This document shows, one piece after another, positions 1 through 7,998 of a DNA stretch of 34,777 bases. Location: contig CABRZL010000017.1 of assembly GCA_902475435.1 (NCBI GenBank), positions 1 to 34,777 of the forward strand, written 5' to 3'. Under the pieces are notes generated by a model that saw only the letters and a list, made by a program, of their open reading frames with translations, did not search any database and had not been told where the DNA came from. This stretch comes from an uncultured Eubacteriales bacterium. Its GTDB lineage: Bacteria > Bacillota > Clostridia > Oscillospirales > Oscillospiraceae. The position numbers and the translations under genes were made by a program. Positions within the stretch are counted from its first letter, which is position 1, and the number at the start of each line of letters is the position of its first letter.

Positions 1-2
1 TC

Positions 3-731
3 TGGATATTGCTGTTTTTGCGGGGCAAGAAAAACATGATTCGTGTCCGAGTGAAAAATCTCCGTCTGGACCGGAAAGTATCGCTTCGGATTATGGGACT
101 GGGTTTTTCCAGCTTTATCATGAACGCCACAGAGGCGGCAATTTCCGCGGTGTTTAATGCCAGTTTGAGCCTGTTCGGCGGCGATATTTATGTGACTGTT
201 ATGACGGTTGCGAATTCTGTGAGCCAGATCATCATTATGCCAATGAATGGGTTTGCACAGGGAGCGCAGCCGGTAACGGGGTATAATTTTGGCGCCGGAG
301 AATACAGTCGTGTGAAGGAATGCTTTTGGTTTCTTGTAAAGTTTTGCGTAGCTTATGCGGTAATATCGTGGTTGATTCTGATGTTGTTGCCCGCTCAACT
401 GATTCAAATATTTAATAGTGATCCAGGACTGATCGAAGCGGCGATTCCGATGTTCCGGGTATTTTTCTGCATGAATTTTATTATGTGCTTACAGATGTCG
501 GCACAGAATACCTTCGTGGCTATGGGCGAGGGAAAAATGGCGACATTCTTTGCATTGTTCCGCAAAGTGGTTTTGCTGATTCCATTGATTCTGATTTTGC
601 CACGTGTAGGCTTTGGCATTACCGGCGTGTTTGCAGCAGAACCGGTAGCGGATACGATTTCGGCCGTTACCTGTTTTACGACATTCATGCTTACAGCTTA
701 CCGGAAACTGGGAAAATCCGCTGTAGTTTAA
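3..731 (+). CDS. MATE family multidrug/Na+ antiporter, 3' part only
   Basis: This is the C-terminal part of a MATE (multi-antimicrobial extrusion) membrane transporter. The frame is open to the left edge of the window, so the true start lies outside it. The visible protein of about 240 residues contains several hydrophobic helices. It also has the family-typical stretch GAQPVTGYNFGAG about one third of the way in, which in this family marks the start of a helix in the second six-helix bundle. MATE proteins export cationic drugs or metabolites in exchange for Na+ or H+; the substrate here cannot be told. It ends 12 bases before nadK, so the two may be co-transcribed. The family call is firm; the substrate is not. 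Confidence 0.9.
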   Translation, partial: WILLFLRGKKNMIRVRVKNLRLDRKVSLRIMGLGFSSFIMNATEAAISAVFNASLSLFGGDIYVTVMTVANSVSQIIIMPMNGFAQGAQPVTGYNFGAGEYSRVKECFWFLVKFCVAYAVISWLILMLLPAQLIQIFNSDPGLIEAAIPMFRVFFCMNFIMCLQMSAQNTFVAMGEGKMATFFALFRKVVLLIPLILILPRVGFGITGVFAAEPVADTISAVTCFTTFMLTAYRKLGKSAVV

Positions 732-743
732 GGAGCTAATTCC

Positions 744-1607
744 ATGCATTGTTATTTGGCTGTAAACAGTAGTAAGGATCCAAACCTTGCATTTTCTCTG
801 CAATTAGCGGATTATATGGAACGAAACGGTATGCAGACAAGCATTTTAGAGGCAACGAAAGATTCCTATGGAAATTATCACTTCTATTTTCCACCGGATA
901 ATGATGCGATCGTGTTGGTGCTGGGGGGAGATGGAACGATGCTCCAATGTGCCAACGATTTGAATTTGGAGGGACTTTGTTATCCCATGCTGGGAATCAA
1001 TTTGGGAACGCTCGGGTTCCTCACACAGGTGGAGAAAGATGATGCGTTTTCTGCCGTAGATGCGGTTTTGCAAGGTGCTTATACATTGGAATCATATCCG
1101 CTGTTGTCTGCACAGCTGCACAATGAACGAGTGGATTTTTGTCAACAGGCGTTTAATGATGTGGTAGTGGGCCGAGAGGGGTTCGCGCGAATCTTATCGC
1201 TGACGGTATCTATTGATGGATGTTTGGCCTATCAGGCTATGTGTGATGGTATTTTGGTTTCCACGGCTTTGGGGTCGACGGCTTACAATGTATCCTTGGG
1301 AGGTCCTGTCGTACCGCCTGGAACGCCGGCGCTGATCGTGACGCCCATTGCTCCGCATTTTCCGGGACTAAAGCCAATCGTTGTTCCTGATTCGGTGGAA
1401 ATTGCTGTTCAGCTCAATGGCGGCAAAGGCAGTCAGATTCGGGAAGGACTTGTAACGTGTGATGGCCGAAACAATGGGATTTGGCTGGAAGCTGGGGACA
1501 CTGTCGTGATTCGAAAAAACGCATGCGGCGGACAGCTCTTACGGCTCAAAAACAGCCAGAAAGATTTCTTCCGTGTATATCGAGAAAAACTTTTGGCCGG
1601 GAAATAG
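744..1607 (+). CDS. nadK: NAD kinase
   Basis: ATP-dependent NAD+ kinase, cytosolic, which makes NADP+. The 287-residue length fits the family. The diagnostic GGDGT motif is at residues 61-65. The N-D pair that binds the nicotinamide ribose is at about 138-139. The glycine-rich segment at about 175-190 reads ALGSTAYNVSLGGP, where the family usually has a TGSTAY core, so a Leu stands before the Gly. The start is the ATG at 744, a few bases after AAGGAG. It sits between a MATE exporter gene and an ABC-F gene; the ABC-F start lies 36 bases downstream, which suggests an operon. Confidence 0.96.
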   Translation: MHCYLAVNSSKDPNLAFSLQLADYMERNGMQTSILEATKDSYGNYHFYFPPDNDAIVLVLGGDGTMLQCANDLNLEGLCYPMLGINLGTLGFLTQVEKDDAFSAVDAVLQGAYTLESYPLLSAQLHNERVDFCQQAFNDVVVGREGFARILSLTVSIDGCLAYQAMCDGILVSTALGSTAYNVSLGGPVVPPGTPALIVTPIAPHFPGLKPIVVPDSVEIAVQLNGGKGSQIREGLVTCDGRNNGIWLEAGDTVVIRKNACGGQLLRLKNSQKDFFRVYREKLLAGK

Positions 1608-1642
1608 CGAATTTAAAAGTCCGATGGAAAGGAATTAAAGGT

Positions 1643-3424
1643 ATGCTCCTATCAGCAGAACACATTAGTAAAAATTATGGCATGAAGACGCTGCTCTCGG
1701 ATGTAAGCCTTTATCTGAGCGCAGGCGAAAAGATTGGCGTCATTGGTGTGAATGGGACAGGCAAAAGCACTTTGCTGAAAATCTGCGCGGGAGTGGAGCA
1801 GGCTGATACAGGAACATTGTCTTTGGATCCCAATGTTCAGGTGAGCTTTTTACGGCAGAATCCGGAAATGAATTTAGAGGCGACGATATTGGAGCAGGTA
1901 TTTCTGGGGCTTCCAGAAGAGTTCCGTGCAATCAAAGAGTATGAGGCAAAAACGATACTCACCAAACTGGGATTGCCGGATGCGACCCGAACAATAGGGA
2001 CGTTGTCCGGTGGTCAGAAAAAGCGCGTAGCGCTGGCGACGGCTCTGGTTCATCCGGCAGATGTTTTAATTTTGGATGAACCCACCAACCATTTGGATAT
2101 TGATATGGTGGAATGGCTGGAGCGGTGGCTGGGACGCTTCCGGGGCGGTTTGTTGATGGTAACACATGATCGTTATTTTCTGGAACGTGTTTGTAACCGA
2201 ATTGCTCAGATTGAGCGGGGAAAGATCTATTTTTATGAAGCAAATTATTCCAGGTATTTGGAACTGCGACAGCAGCGATATGACTATGCCGGGGCTGCGG
2301 AACGAAAACGGCAGACGCTTTTGCGGCGAGAATATCAATGGATTATACGCGGCCCACAGGCGCGCGGTACAAAGGCAAAGGATCGTATTCGGCGTTATGC
2401 AGAACTGAAAGCACAGGAAGCTCCGGAAAGTCAGGCGCAGACGCAGATGGCTGCAATATCTTCACGTTTGGGAAAGAAGACAATTGAACTGGATCATGTG
2501 ACAAAGGGATTTGCCGGACGGACTGTACTTCAGCCTTTTACCTACCAATTCCTTCGGACGGATCATGTTGGGGTAGTGGGACGTAACGGCGTTGGAAAGT
2601 CCACGCTGCTGAATTTGATCGCTGGGAAAATTCAGCCAGATGACGGCAGCATTATAATTGGAGATACGGTGAAAATTGGATATTTCTCTCAGGAAGCCAG
2701 CGAATTGAATGCTGACCAGCGGCCCTATGACTATATTCATGAGATTGCCGCGTCAGTTCATACTCAGGAGGGAACGTTTACTGCAAGTCAGATGCTAGAG
2801 AGGTTCCTTTTTGATGGAGATTTACAGTATAGCCGGATTGGTAGCCTGAGCGGCGGCGAGAAGCGGAGACTGTATTTGCTGGGTGTACTGATGGCGGCTC
2901 CGAATGTATTGCTTCTGGATGAACCGACCAACGATTTGGATGTTGAAACGCTGACCGTTTTGGAAGATTATTTGACAAGTTTTGATGGGATTGTTGTGGC
3001 AGTCAGTCATGACCGATATTTTTTGGATAAAGTGGCGCATCAGATCTTTGAAGTTTGTTCAGATGGAATGATAATGCGTTATACCGGAGGATATGAGGCG
3101 TATTTGGAGAAGCGGACTATTCGGGATGAACCGTCGGAAAAGCCCGCAAAAAAAACGTCGAAAGAGCAGCGGGAAAAGCAACCTCGCTTACGTTTTTCCT
3201 ATAAGGAACAGCGGGAATATGATACAATTGAAGATGATATCGCAGAACTGGAAGGGAAAATTGCTGAAGTTGAGTCAAATATGGAACGCTCTGCGACAGA
3301 TTATACGGCTTTGGAGCGGCTTACTGATGAGAAAGCAGAATTGGAGCAACAGTTGAATGAGAAGATGGAGCGTTGGATGTACTTGAGTGAGCTGGCAGAA
3401 CGGATTGATGCGCAGAAGGAATAA
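1643..3424 (+). CDS. ABC-F family ATPase, Uup-like
   Basis: Soluble twin-ATPase of the ABC-F family, which acts on ribosomes and not on membrane transport. The first nucleotide-binding domain has Walker A GVNGTGKS (35-42), signature LSGGQKKR (121-128) and Walker B LILDEPTNHLD (142-152). The linker includes IIRGPQARGTKAKDRIRR (about 234-251), which resembles the P-site tRNA interaction segment of Uup/EttA relatives. The second domain has GRNGVGKS (313-320), LSGGEKRR (402-409) and LLLDEPTNDLD. A charged C-terminal coiled coil (about 525-590) is typical of Uup. The longer open frame begins inside nadK; I chose the ATG at 1643 because AAAGGAATTAAAGGT precedes it and family homology starts there. 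There is no membrane segment. The exact ABC-F subtype is inferred. Confidence 0.93.
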   Translation: MLLSAEHISKNYGMKTLLSDVSLYLSAGEKIGVIGVNGTGKSTLLKICAGVEQADTGTLSLDPNVQVSFLRQNPEMNLEATILEQVFLGLPEEFRAIKEYEAKTILTKLGLPDATRTIGTLSGGQKKRVALATALVHPADVLILDEPTNHLDIDMVEWLERWLGRFRGGLLMVTHDRYFLERVCNRIAQIERGKIYFYEANYSRYLELRQQRYDYAGAAERKRQTLLRREYQWIIRGPQARGTKAKDRIRRYAELKAQEAPESQAQTQMAAISSRLGKKTIELDHVTKGFAGRTVLQPFTYQFLRTDHVGVVGRNGVGKSTLLNLIAGKIQPDDGSIIIGDTVKIGYFSQEASELNADQRPYDYIHEIAASVHTQEGTFTASQMLERFLFDGDLQYSRIGSLSGGEKRRLYLLGVLMAAPNVLLLDEPTNDLDVETLTVLEDYLTSFDGIVVAVSHDRYFLDKVAHQIFEVCSDGMIMRYTGGYEAYLEKRTIRDEPSEKPAKKTSKEQREKQPRLRFSYKEQREYDTIEDDIAELEGKIAEVESNMERSATDYTALERLTDEKAELEQQLNEKMERWMYLSELAERIDAQKE

Positions 3425-3452
3425 CCGTGACGAGAGAAATCTCGTCACGGTT
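3423..3452 (+). terminator. Hairpin ending the nadK/ABC-F transcript
   Basis: A perfect 13-bp inverted repeat (AACCGTGACGAGA and its complement) encloses a GAAA tetraloop and overlaps the ABC-F stop codon. No clear T tract follows, so it may be a weak intrinsic terminator or a 3'-end stabilising hairpin. Confidence 0.65.
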
Positions 3453-3555
3453 GCTGTACATGCAGATTTTGTAAGAAGAACAGATGCCATTTGAAATAGA
3501 AAGTATGTAACGGAAGAATAAAAAATACATATATTTGTTTTTGGAGGGAGAATCC

Positions 3556-4098
3556 ATGATTGTACCGCTTGATCAAACGCATTTAGCAGATATCAACAAA
3601 TCGAATGAGCCGTTTCAGGTGATCGGCCGACTAATCCCATTTTATGAAGATGGAAAATGGACATGGACAGAAGAACTGCTATCTGTGCCGAAAGAAAAGC
3701 ACTATTCTGACGACCACGAGGACTGGACGCTATACATTGACAATCCAGATCAATGTATTTTTCTGGATTATGAAAATGGACAGTGTGCAGGACAGATCAT
3801 CCTTCGACGAGATTGGAACCTCTATGCGTTCATTGAGGATATTTCTGTGGCGGCAAAGTTCCGCGGACAGGGGATTGGTACTGCGCTGATCAATCAGGCG
3901 ATGGCCTGGGCCAAGGAAAAAAGGCTTAAGGGGCTGGCGCTGGAAACCCAGGACAACAATTTGCTGGCCTGTAGATTTTATCAAAAATGCGGTATGAAAA
4001 TTGGCGCAGTCAATACCATGCTATATCGGAACTTCTCAAAACCGTGGTGTGATGAAATTGCAGTGTTTTGGTATATGCAGTTCGATGAAAAAGAATAA
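3556..4098 (+). CDS. GNAT acetyltransferase, streptothricin acetyltransferase (SatA/Sat4)-like
   Basis: A 180-residue GCN5-related N-acetyltransferase. The acetyl-CoA pyrophosphate-binding motif RGQGIGTA is at 103-110, followed by ALETQDNNLLACRFYQKCG (about 128-146). The full-length pattern matches what I recall of streptothricin acetyltransferases of the Sat4/SatA type: an early NEPFQVIGRLIP stretch, DWNLYAFIEDISV before the motif, and an end reading AVFWYMQF. Such enzymes acetylate the beta-lysine arm of streptothricin. The ATG at 3556 is preceded by TTGGAGGGAG; an upstream in-frame TTG lacks a good site. Whether it confers resistance cannot be told, since housekeeping homologues exist. It stands alone with no resistance island around it. 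Confidence 0.85.
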   Translation: MIVPLDQTHLADINKSNEPFQVIGRLIPFYEDGKWTWTEELLSVPKEKHYSDDHEDWTLYIDNPDQCIFLDYENGQCAGQIILRRDWNLYAFIEDISVAAKFRGQGIGTALINQAMAWAKEKRLKGLALETQDNNLLACRFYQKCGMKIGAVNTMLYRNFSKPWCDEIAVFWYMQFDEKE

Positions 4099-4126
4099 AG
4101 TACAGGGGAAAAAGAGCAGGAGGCGA

Positions 4127-4426
4127 TTATACTTCCACGCTTTCCAGCAGGAAAATCACAGGCCTGCAGCCATCATTGCAGCAGACAACATGGGGTCGTC
4201 CTTCAAAGAATGCAGGCTGTGGCCGGGTCATCCCGGTTGCTTCATCCTGAATGGACTTCCAGCCGATCTTGCAGCCAAACCCCTCGGGCTGCTCTCCGGT
4301 CTGCGTATAGAACACCTGACCAGGCTGAAAATAGGGACATAGGCCATAATCTGGATCAGGGATATACTTTTCTTTTAACTCCTGGTCAAAGGTACATTTT
4401 AGAACGGTAATTTTACATTGTTTCAT
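4127..4426 (-). CDS. TIGR04076 family protein
   Basis: Small 99-residue protein resembling the TIGR04076 family, whose function is unknown. Recognisable parts are the opening MKQCKITVLKCTF, a CPYFQPGQ segment, GFGCKIGW, and the C-terminal CCNDGCRPVIFLLE. Seven cysteines make metal or redox chemistry possible, but this is inference. The start ATG at 4426 follows AAGGAGGC on the reverse strand. It is divergent from the small acidic gene at 4569, with back-to-back promoters between them. Confidence 0.8.
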   Translation of the reverse strand: MKQCKITVLKCTFDQELKEKYIPDPDYGLCPYFQPGQVFYTQTGEQPEGFGCKIGWKSIQDEATGMTRPQPAFFEGRPHVVCCNDGCRPVIFLLESVEV

Positions 4427-4461
4427 GGTGCGGCCTCCTTATATTTTGTGGAACAAAAAAT

Positions 4462-4490
4462 ATTATAATGAAAAAATGGAAAAATGTCTA
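4462..4490 (-). promoter_or_regulatory. Sigma-A promoter for the TIGR04076 gene
   Basis: On the reverse strand, a -35 box TAGACA (4490-4485) and a -10 box TATAAT (4467-4462) are separated by 17 bases. They lie about 35 bases upstream of the start codon. Confidence 0.65.
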
Positions 4491-4500
4491 TAGAAGCCCC

Positions 4501-4529
4501 TTTACAATGCTGTAAGAAGTGCGTATAAT
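4501..4529 (+). promoter_or_regulatory. Sigma-A promoter for the small acidic protein gene
   Basis: TTTACA (4501-4506) and TATAAT (4524-4529) are separated by 17 bases, about 40 bases before the ATG at 4569. It is divergent from the promoter at 4462-4490. Confidence 0.7.
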
Positions 4530-4568
4530 CATGCTGGTAAAAACTTTCTGTAAGCGGGGTGATGGAGC

Positions 4569-4787
4569 ATGACAAAGTGGATTGCAAAGATCAATGAAAA
4601 CGATGACGTATTTGGAGAGGAAATCCTGATGGGGATCACTGGAGGTGAGACAGGGTTTGAGATTATACTCAGCAATGATGATGATTCCGGTGTGATGCCC
4701 GGTTACACGGAAGAGGAAGCCCGGGAGAATCTGGAAGACTATTATGGTTATTACGACACGTTTTCCTGGCTGGATGCCGAAGAATAG
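4569..4787 (+). CDS. Small acidic protein of unknown function
   Basis: A 72-residue protein rich in Asp and Glu, with a C-terminal half of the form TEEEARENLEDYYGYYDTFS. It has no membrane segment or signal peptide and only one methionine-rich spot. I do not recognise a family. It is probably a real gene: it has its own near-consensus promoter 40 bases upstream, a purine-rich AGCGGGGTGATGGAGC stretch before the ATG, and a hairpin downstream. Function is unknown. Confidence 0.65.
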   Translation: MTKWIAKINENDDVFGEEILMGITGGETGFEIILSNDDDSGVMPGYTEEEARENLEDYYGYYDTFSWLDAEE

Positions 4788-4852
4788 ACGTCGAACCCGT
4801 ATAAACAGTTCGATGATAAAGAATCCGGCTTTTCATTCATACTAATATGAAC

Positions 4853-4891
4853 ATAGCCCCTGATGCAATTTCCGTTTGCACCAGGGGCTAT
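4853..4891. terminator. Bidirectional hairpin between convergent genes
   Basis: A 16-bp inverted repeat with one mismatch (left arm 4853-4868, right arm 4876-4891, 7-base loop) lies between the forward small gene ending at 4787 and the reverse gene ending at 4927. The T tracts are poor on both sides, but the placement suggests shared termination. Confidence 0.6.
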
Positions 4892-4926
4892 ATATAATCT
4901 TGTCGGTTTTCGCGCGGCCGGCAGGC

Positions 4927-5229
4927 TTACCGAGCGTAAATGTACTGAGCAAAGTAGACACTTACAAGAACCGTCAATGAAATAAGAATAACGATTAAAC
5001 TGTATAGATTGTGATCTGACAACAGATTCCAGCCAAACCCAATCACCAGAATTGCTACGGCTAGCCCTTTTATGATCTGAAGGAAAAGAGGACTGCTGGC
5101 TTTATTCTGGACAGAACCGTTGGAAATACGATGTTCTGTCATACCTTCTTTTGCCAAGTCGATGGATTGCTTAATGGTCATGTTAAGATCGCCGTATAAA
5201 TCCTTTGGCTGCAAATCATCAAGTTTCAT
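4927..5229 (-). CDS. Small two-helix membrane protein of unknown function
   Basis: A 100-residue protein with a soluble N-terminal half of about 45 residues (MKLDDLQPKDLYGDLN...) and two hydrophobic segments at about 49-70 and 75-97, ending in a short basic tail. No family recognised. The start is placed at the ATG at 5229, preceded by AAAGGACGG; a longer frame starting near 5277 has no good site and overlaps the leader. It has its own promoter (5298-5326) and is transcribed in the same direction as pnp, but a terminator separates them. Confidence 0.7.
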   Translation of the reverse strand: MKLDDLQPKDLYGDLNMTIKQSIDLAKEGMTEHRISNGSVQNKASSPLFLQIIKGLAVAILVIGFGWNLLSDHNLYSLIVILISLTVLVSVYFAQYIYAR

Positions 5230-5297
5230 GCTAACCGTCCTTTCTGTGAAAAATGTACAATTGGATGACATCCGCAAGGAAGATCCTTGGTGATTTC

Positions 5298-5326
5298 AGT
5301 CTAACAAATGCGTATTTATTTGTCAA
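5298..5326 (-). promoter_or_regulatory. Sigma-A promoter for the two-helix membrane protein
   Basis: On the reverse strand, a consensus -35 TTGACA (5326-5321), a 17-base spacer and a -10 TAGACT (5303-5298). The leader to the ATG at 5229 is about 60 bases. Confidence 0.7.
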
Positions 5327-5352
5327 GGACTGTGCGATATGTATTTAAAATT

Positions 5353-5392
5353 GAGACAGGCCAGAAAACGCAGCGTTTTCTGGCCTGTTCTC
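5353..5392 (-). terminator. Intrinsic terminator after pnp
   Basis: A long stem (about 15 bp plus 3 more past one bulge, arms 5353-5370 and 5374-5392) is followed on the reverse strand by the AT-rich AATTTTAAATAC. It begins about 33 bases past the pnp stop codon. Confidence 0.8.
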
Positions 5393-5425
5393 ATTTGTTG
5401 ATTAAAAATACTGGGTAGCTGTGGT

Positions 5426-7549
5426 TTATGCTTGTTGTTTTGCAGCCATTTCCTTTAGGGCGTCTTTCCGGGAAAGATTCACACGGCCCTTTTCGTCAAT
5501 GTCCGTAACCTTTACCCAGGTCATATCGCCAACATTCAGTACGTCCTCGACCTTTTCGACGCGATGGTTCTCCAGTTTAGAAATATGAATCATGCCGTCC
5601 TTGCCGGGGGCCAATTCAACAAAGGCGCCGATCGGAATAATCCGAACTACCTTGCCATAATATAATTTACCGACCTCTGGGACAAAGCAAATGTTGTCAA
5701 TGGCAGCCTTTGCAGCTTTGCATGCGGCAGCGTCTACTGCGGAAATAAAGATGGAACCATCTTCGTCAATATCGATTTTTGCTCCGGTTTCAGCGGTAAT
5801 TTTCTGAATGGTTTTTCCGCCGGAACCGATGACCTCGCGGATCTTATCGACAGGAATCCGCATAGAAATCATCTTGGGAGCGTACTCGCTGACTTCCTTC
5901 CGGGGCTCAGAGATGCAGGGGAGCATCACTTCATTCAAGATTTCCAGACGGGCTTTACGGCAGATTTCAAGTGCATTCTCAATAATTTCCATGGTCAGAC
6001 CGTCATTTTTGAGATCCATTTGGATGGCGGTAACGCCCTGGGTAGTGCCGGCAACCTTGAAGTCCATCTCGCCGTGGAAGTCTTCCACACCCTGAATATC
6101 GATGAAGGTGCGGAACGTATCACCTTCTGAGATAAGGCCGCAGGAGATTCCGGCAACTGGCCGCTTAATGGGCACGCCAGCATCCATCAGGGCCAATGTG
6201 GTGCCGCATATAGAACCTTGAGAAGTGGAGCCGTTGGATGAAAGAACGTCAGAGACGACACGGATTGCATACGGAAATTCTTCTACAGAGGGGAGTACAG
6301 GCGCCAATGCTTTTTCAACCAGCGCGCCATGGCCATATTCCCGACGAGAAGTAGAGCGGCTTCCACGGGCTTCGCCAGTGGAGAAGGCGGGCATATTATA
6401 ATGATGCATCCAGCGCTTGCTCTCCTCAGGGAAGATAGTATCCAGCTTCTGCATCATGGAGAGACTTCCCAGTGTGCAGACAGAGAGTACCTGAGTTTGA
6501 CCGCGTGTGAACAAGCCGGAGCCATGCACTCTCGGTAGCACGCTCACTTCGGCAGCCAGCGGACGAATTTCATCGGTCTGGCGGCCATCAACACGTTTGC
6601 CGGCCATGAGCCATTTCTTGACGACCTTTTTCTGCATTTTATACAGGCAGACTTCGATATGCTGGTCATAATCTTCGTACTTTTCTGCAAATTTTTCTGC
6701 AAAATCCAGACGAACAGCGTCCAGACGCTCCTCCCGAACATTCTTGTCCGGAGTATCCAGGGCATACTCAATCTGAGGAAGACCATATTCCATCAAATCG
6801 TTCAGCAGATCATAATTAACGGCAGCTTTTTCAAACGTGAACTTGGGCTTTCCGATTTCGGCAACAATTTCGTTGATAAAGGCAACAATTTTTTGGTTGG
6901 TTTCGTGGGCCAGCTTAATACCGCCCATAAGAATATCTTCGGGAATCTCGTTGGCCTCTGTTTCAATCATTACGACTTTCTCCGCAGTGGAGGCGATGGT
7001 TATAAACATATCGGCCTTTTGATGCTGTTCATAGCTGGGGTTAATCACATATTCTCCATCCACATAGGCCACCTGAGTAGTAGCCATGGGGCCGTTCCAG
7101 GGAACGTCGGAATAGGCCGTAGCGATGAAAGCGCCCAAAGAGGCAACCACCTCAATGGAGTTGTCGTAATCATTGGATAAGGCGGTGCATGTGATGACTA
7201 CGTCGTTTCTGAGATCATCATCAAAAAAGGGCCGCATAGGACGGTCAATGAGTCGGCTTACCAATACGCCTTTTTCAGAGGGACGGCCCTCACGACGCAA
7301 ATAAGCGCCGGGAATACGGCCTACAGAATACATCCGCTCTTCAAAATCAATTGTCAGAGGGAAGTAGTCGATACCGGATTTTGGAGTGGAAGATGCTACA
7401 ACCGTGGTCAAAACGACGGTATCGCCATAGCGGCAAATGCATTCGCCATTGCAAAGTTCAGCGACTTTACCGGTGATGACAGTAAACGGGCGGCCTCCAA
7501 TCTCTGTTTGGAATACGTGTTGATTTGGAAATTCTTTTTTTGTTACCAT
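5426..7549 (-). CDS. pnp: Polyribonucleotide nucleotidyltransferase (PNPase)
   Basis: Phosphate-dependent 3'-5' exoribonuclease, trimeric and cytosolic, which degrades RNA to nucleoside diphosphates and works with other RNA decay enzymes. At 707 residues it is full length. It has two RNase PH-like halves (the second includes the conserved FTRGQTQ and GEARGSRSTSRREYGHG stretches), a KH domain near 560-620 with the GSGG turn, and an S1 RNA-binding domain from about 630. The C-terminal tail is short. The ATG at 7549 follows AGGAGGT with good spacing. It lies downstream of rpsO, the classical order, and is separated from it by an intrinsic terminator and a long hairpin that may control it after transcription. 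Confidence 0.98.
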   Translation of the reverse strand: MVTKKEFPNQHVFQTEIGGRPFTVITGKVAELCNGECICRYGDTVVLTTVVASSTPKSGIDYFPLTIDFEERMYSVGRIPGAYLRREGRPSEKGVLVSRLIDRPMRPFFDDDLRNDVVITCTALSNDYDNSIEVVASLGAFIATAYSDVPWNGPMATTQVAYVDGEYVINPSYEQHQKADMFITIASTAEKVVMIETEANEIPEDILMGGIKLAHETNQKIVAFINEIVAEIGKPKFTFEKAAVNYDLLNDLMEYGLPQIEYALDTPDKNVREERLDAVRLDFAEKFAEKYEDYDQHIEVCLYKMQKKVVKKWLMAGKRVDGRQTDEIRPLAAEVSVLPRVHGSGLFTRGQTQVLSVCTLGSLSMMQKLDTIFPEESKRWMHHYNMPAFSTGEARGSRSTSRREYGHGALVEKALAPVLPSVEEFPYAIRVVSDVLSSNGSTSQGSICGTTLALMDAGVPIKRPVAGISCGLISEGDTFRTFIDIQGVEDFHGEMDFKVAGTTQGVTAIQMDLKNDGLTMEIIENALEICRKARLEILNEVMLPCISEPRKEVSEYAPKMISMRIPVDKIREVIGSGGKTIQKITAETGAKIDIDEDGSIFISAVDAAACKAAKAAIDNICFVPEVGKLYYGKVVRIIPIGAFVELAPGKDGMIHISKLENHRVEKVEDVLNVGDMTWVKVTDIDEKGRVNLSRKDALKEMAAKQQA

Positions 7550-7576
7550 GAATTTACCTCCTGTGTTAGATGATCC

Positions 7577-7651
7577 GGCACAGGATGTTTAGCACTTGAA
7601 ACAGGATCCGAAAACCGGATACTCTTTCAACTGCTAAAACATGACCGTGCC
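7577..7651 (-). promoter_or_regulatory. Long hairpin in the pnp leader
   Basis: The sequence between the rpsO terminator and pnp folds into one extended hairpin of about 75 nt. The paired blocks are GGCAC/GTGCC (outer), ATGTTTAGCA/TGCTAAAACAT (one bulged A), TTGAAA/TTTCAA, and GATCCG/CCGGAT around an AAAA loop. It ends about 27 bases before the pnp start codon. In Escherichia coli a comparable rpsO-pnp hairpin is cut by RNase III and lets PNPase control its own mRNA; a similar role here is inference. Confidence 0.75.
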
Positions 7652-7662
7652 TAATTTCCCAT

Positions 7663-7688
7663 AAAAAAGGCGGCTCATTTGAGCCGCC
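7663..7688 (-). terminator. Intrinsic terminator between rpsO and pnp
   Basis: A perfect 8-9 bp GC-rich stem (arms 7669-7677 and 7680-7688) is followed on the reverse strand by six T. It should stop many rpsO transcripts, so pnp would depend on read-through unless an unseen promoter lies in the short gap. Confidence 0.88.
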
Positions 7689-7723
7689 CTATTTTCCGCA
7701 GATGCCGGGCGGCAATGCGGGAT

Positions 7724-7990
7724 TTACTTACGCAGCCCCAGCTTGGCAATCAGGGTACGATAACGATCAATATCTTTCTTGGCCAAGTAGTCGAGAAGAT
7801 TGCGGCGTTTACCAACCATTTTCAGCAGCCCGCGGCGGCTATGGTCGTCGTGAATGTGCGTACGGAGATGCTCCGTGAGTTCATTGATGCGATACGTGAG
7901 AATTGCAACCTGAACCTCGGGAGAACCGGTATCGCCTTCGTGAGTTGCGTAATCTTTGATGATTTGCTCTTTGACTTCTTTGCGAATCAT
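7724..7990 (-). CDS. rpsO: 30S ribosomal protein S15
   Basis: Primary-binding protein of the 30S subunit that contacts the 16S rRNA central domain. The 88-residue product carries the family hallmark HEGDTGSPEVQVA near the N terminus, HDDHSRRGLLKMVGKRRNLLDYL in separate parts of the middle, and ends in TLIAKLGLRK. I chose the ATG at 7990, since it gives the usual S15 length and lies 8 bases after AAAGGTGG. An in-frame ATG at 7996 and GTG at 8002 are too close to that site. It is transcribed from its own promoter at 8101-8128 and is followed by a terminator and pnp. Confidence 0.97.
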   Translation of the reverse strand: MIRKEVKEQIIKDYATHEGDTGSPEVQVAILTYRINELTEHLRTHIHDDHSRRGLLKMVGKRRNLLDYLAKKDIDRYRTLIAKLGLRK

Positions 7991-7998
7991 AGTCATTT

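Noticed and set aside
3453..3555. Possible promoter for the acetyltransferase gene
   Set aside because: TTGAAA or TTGTAA can be found, but no good -10 box stands at 16-18 bases, so I left it out.
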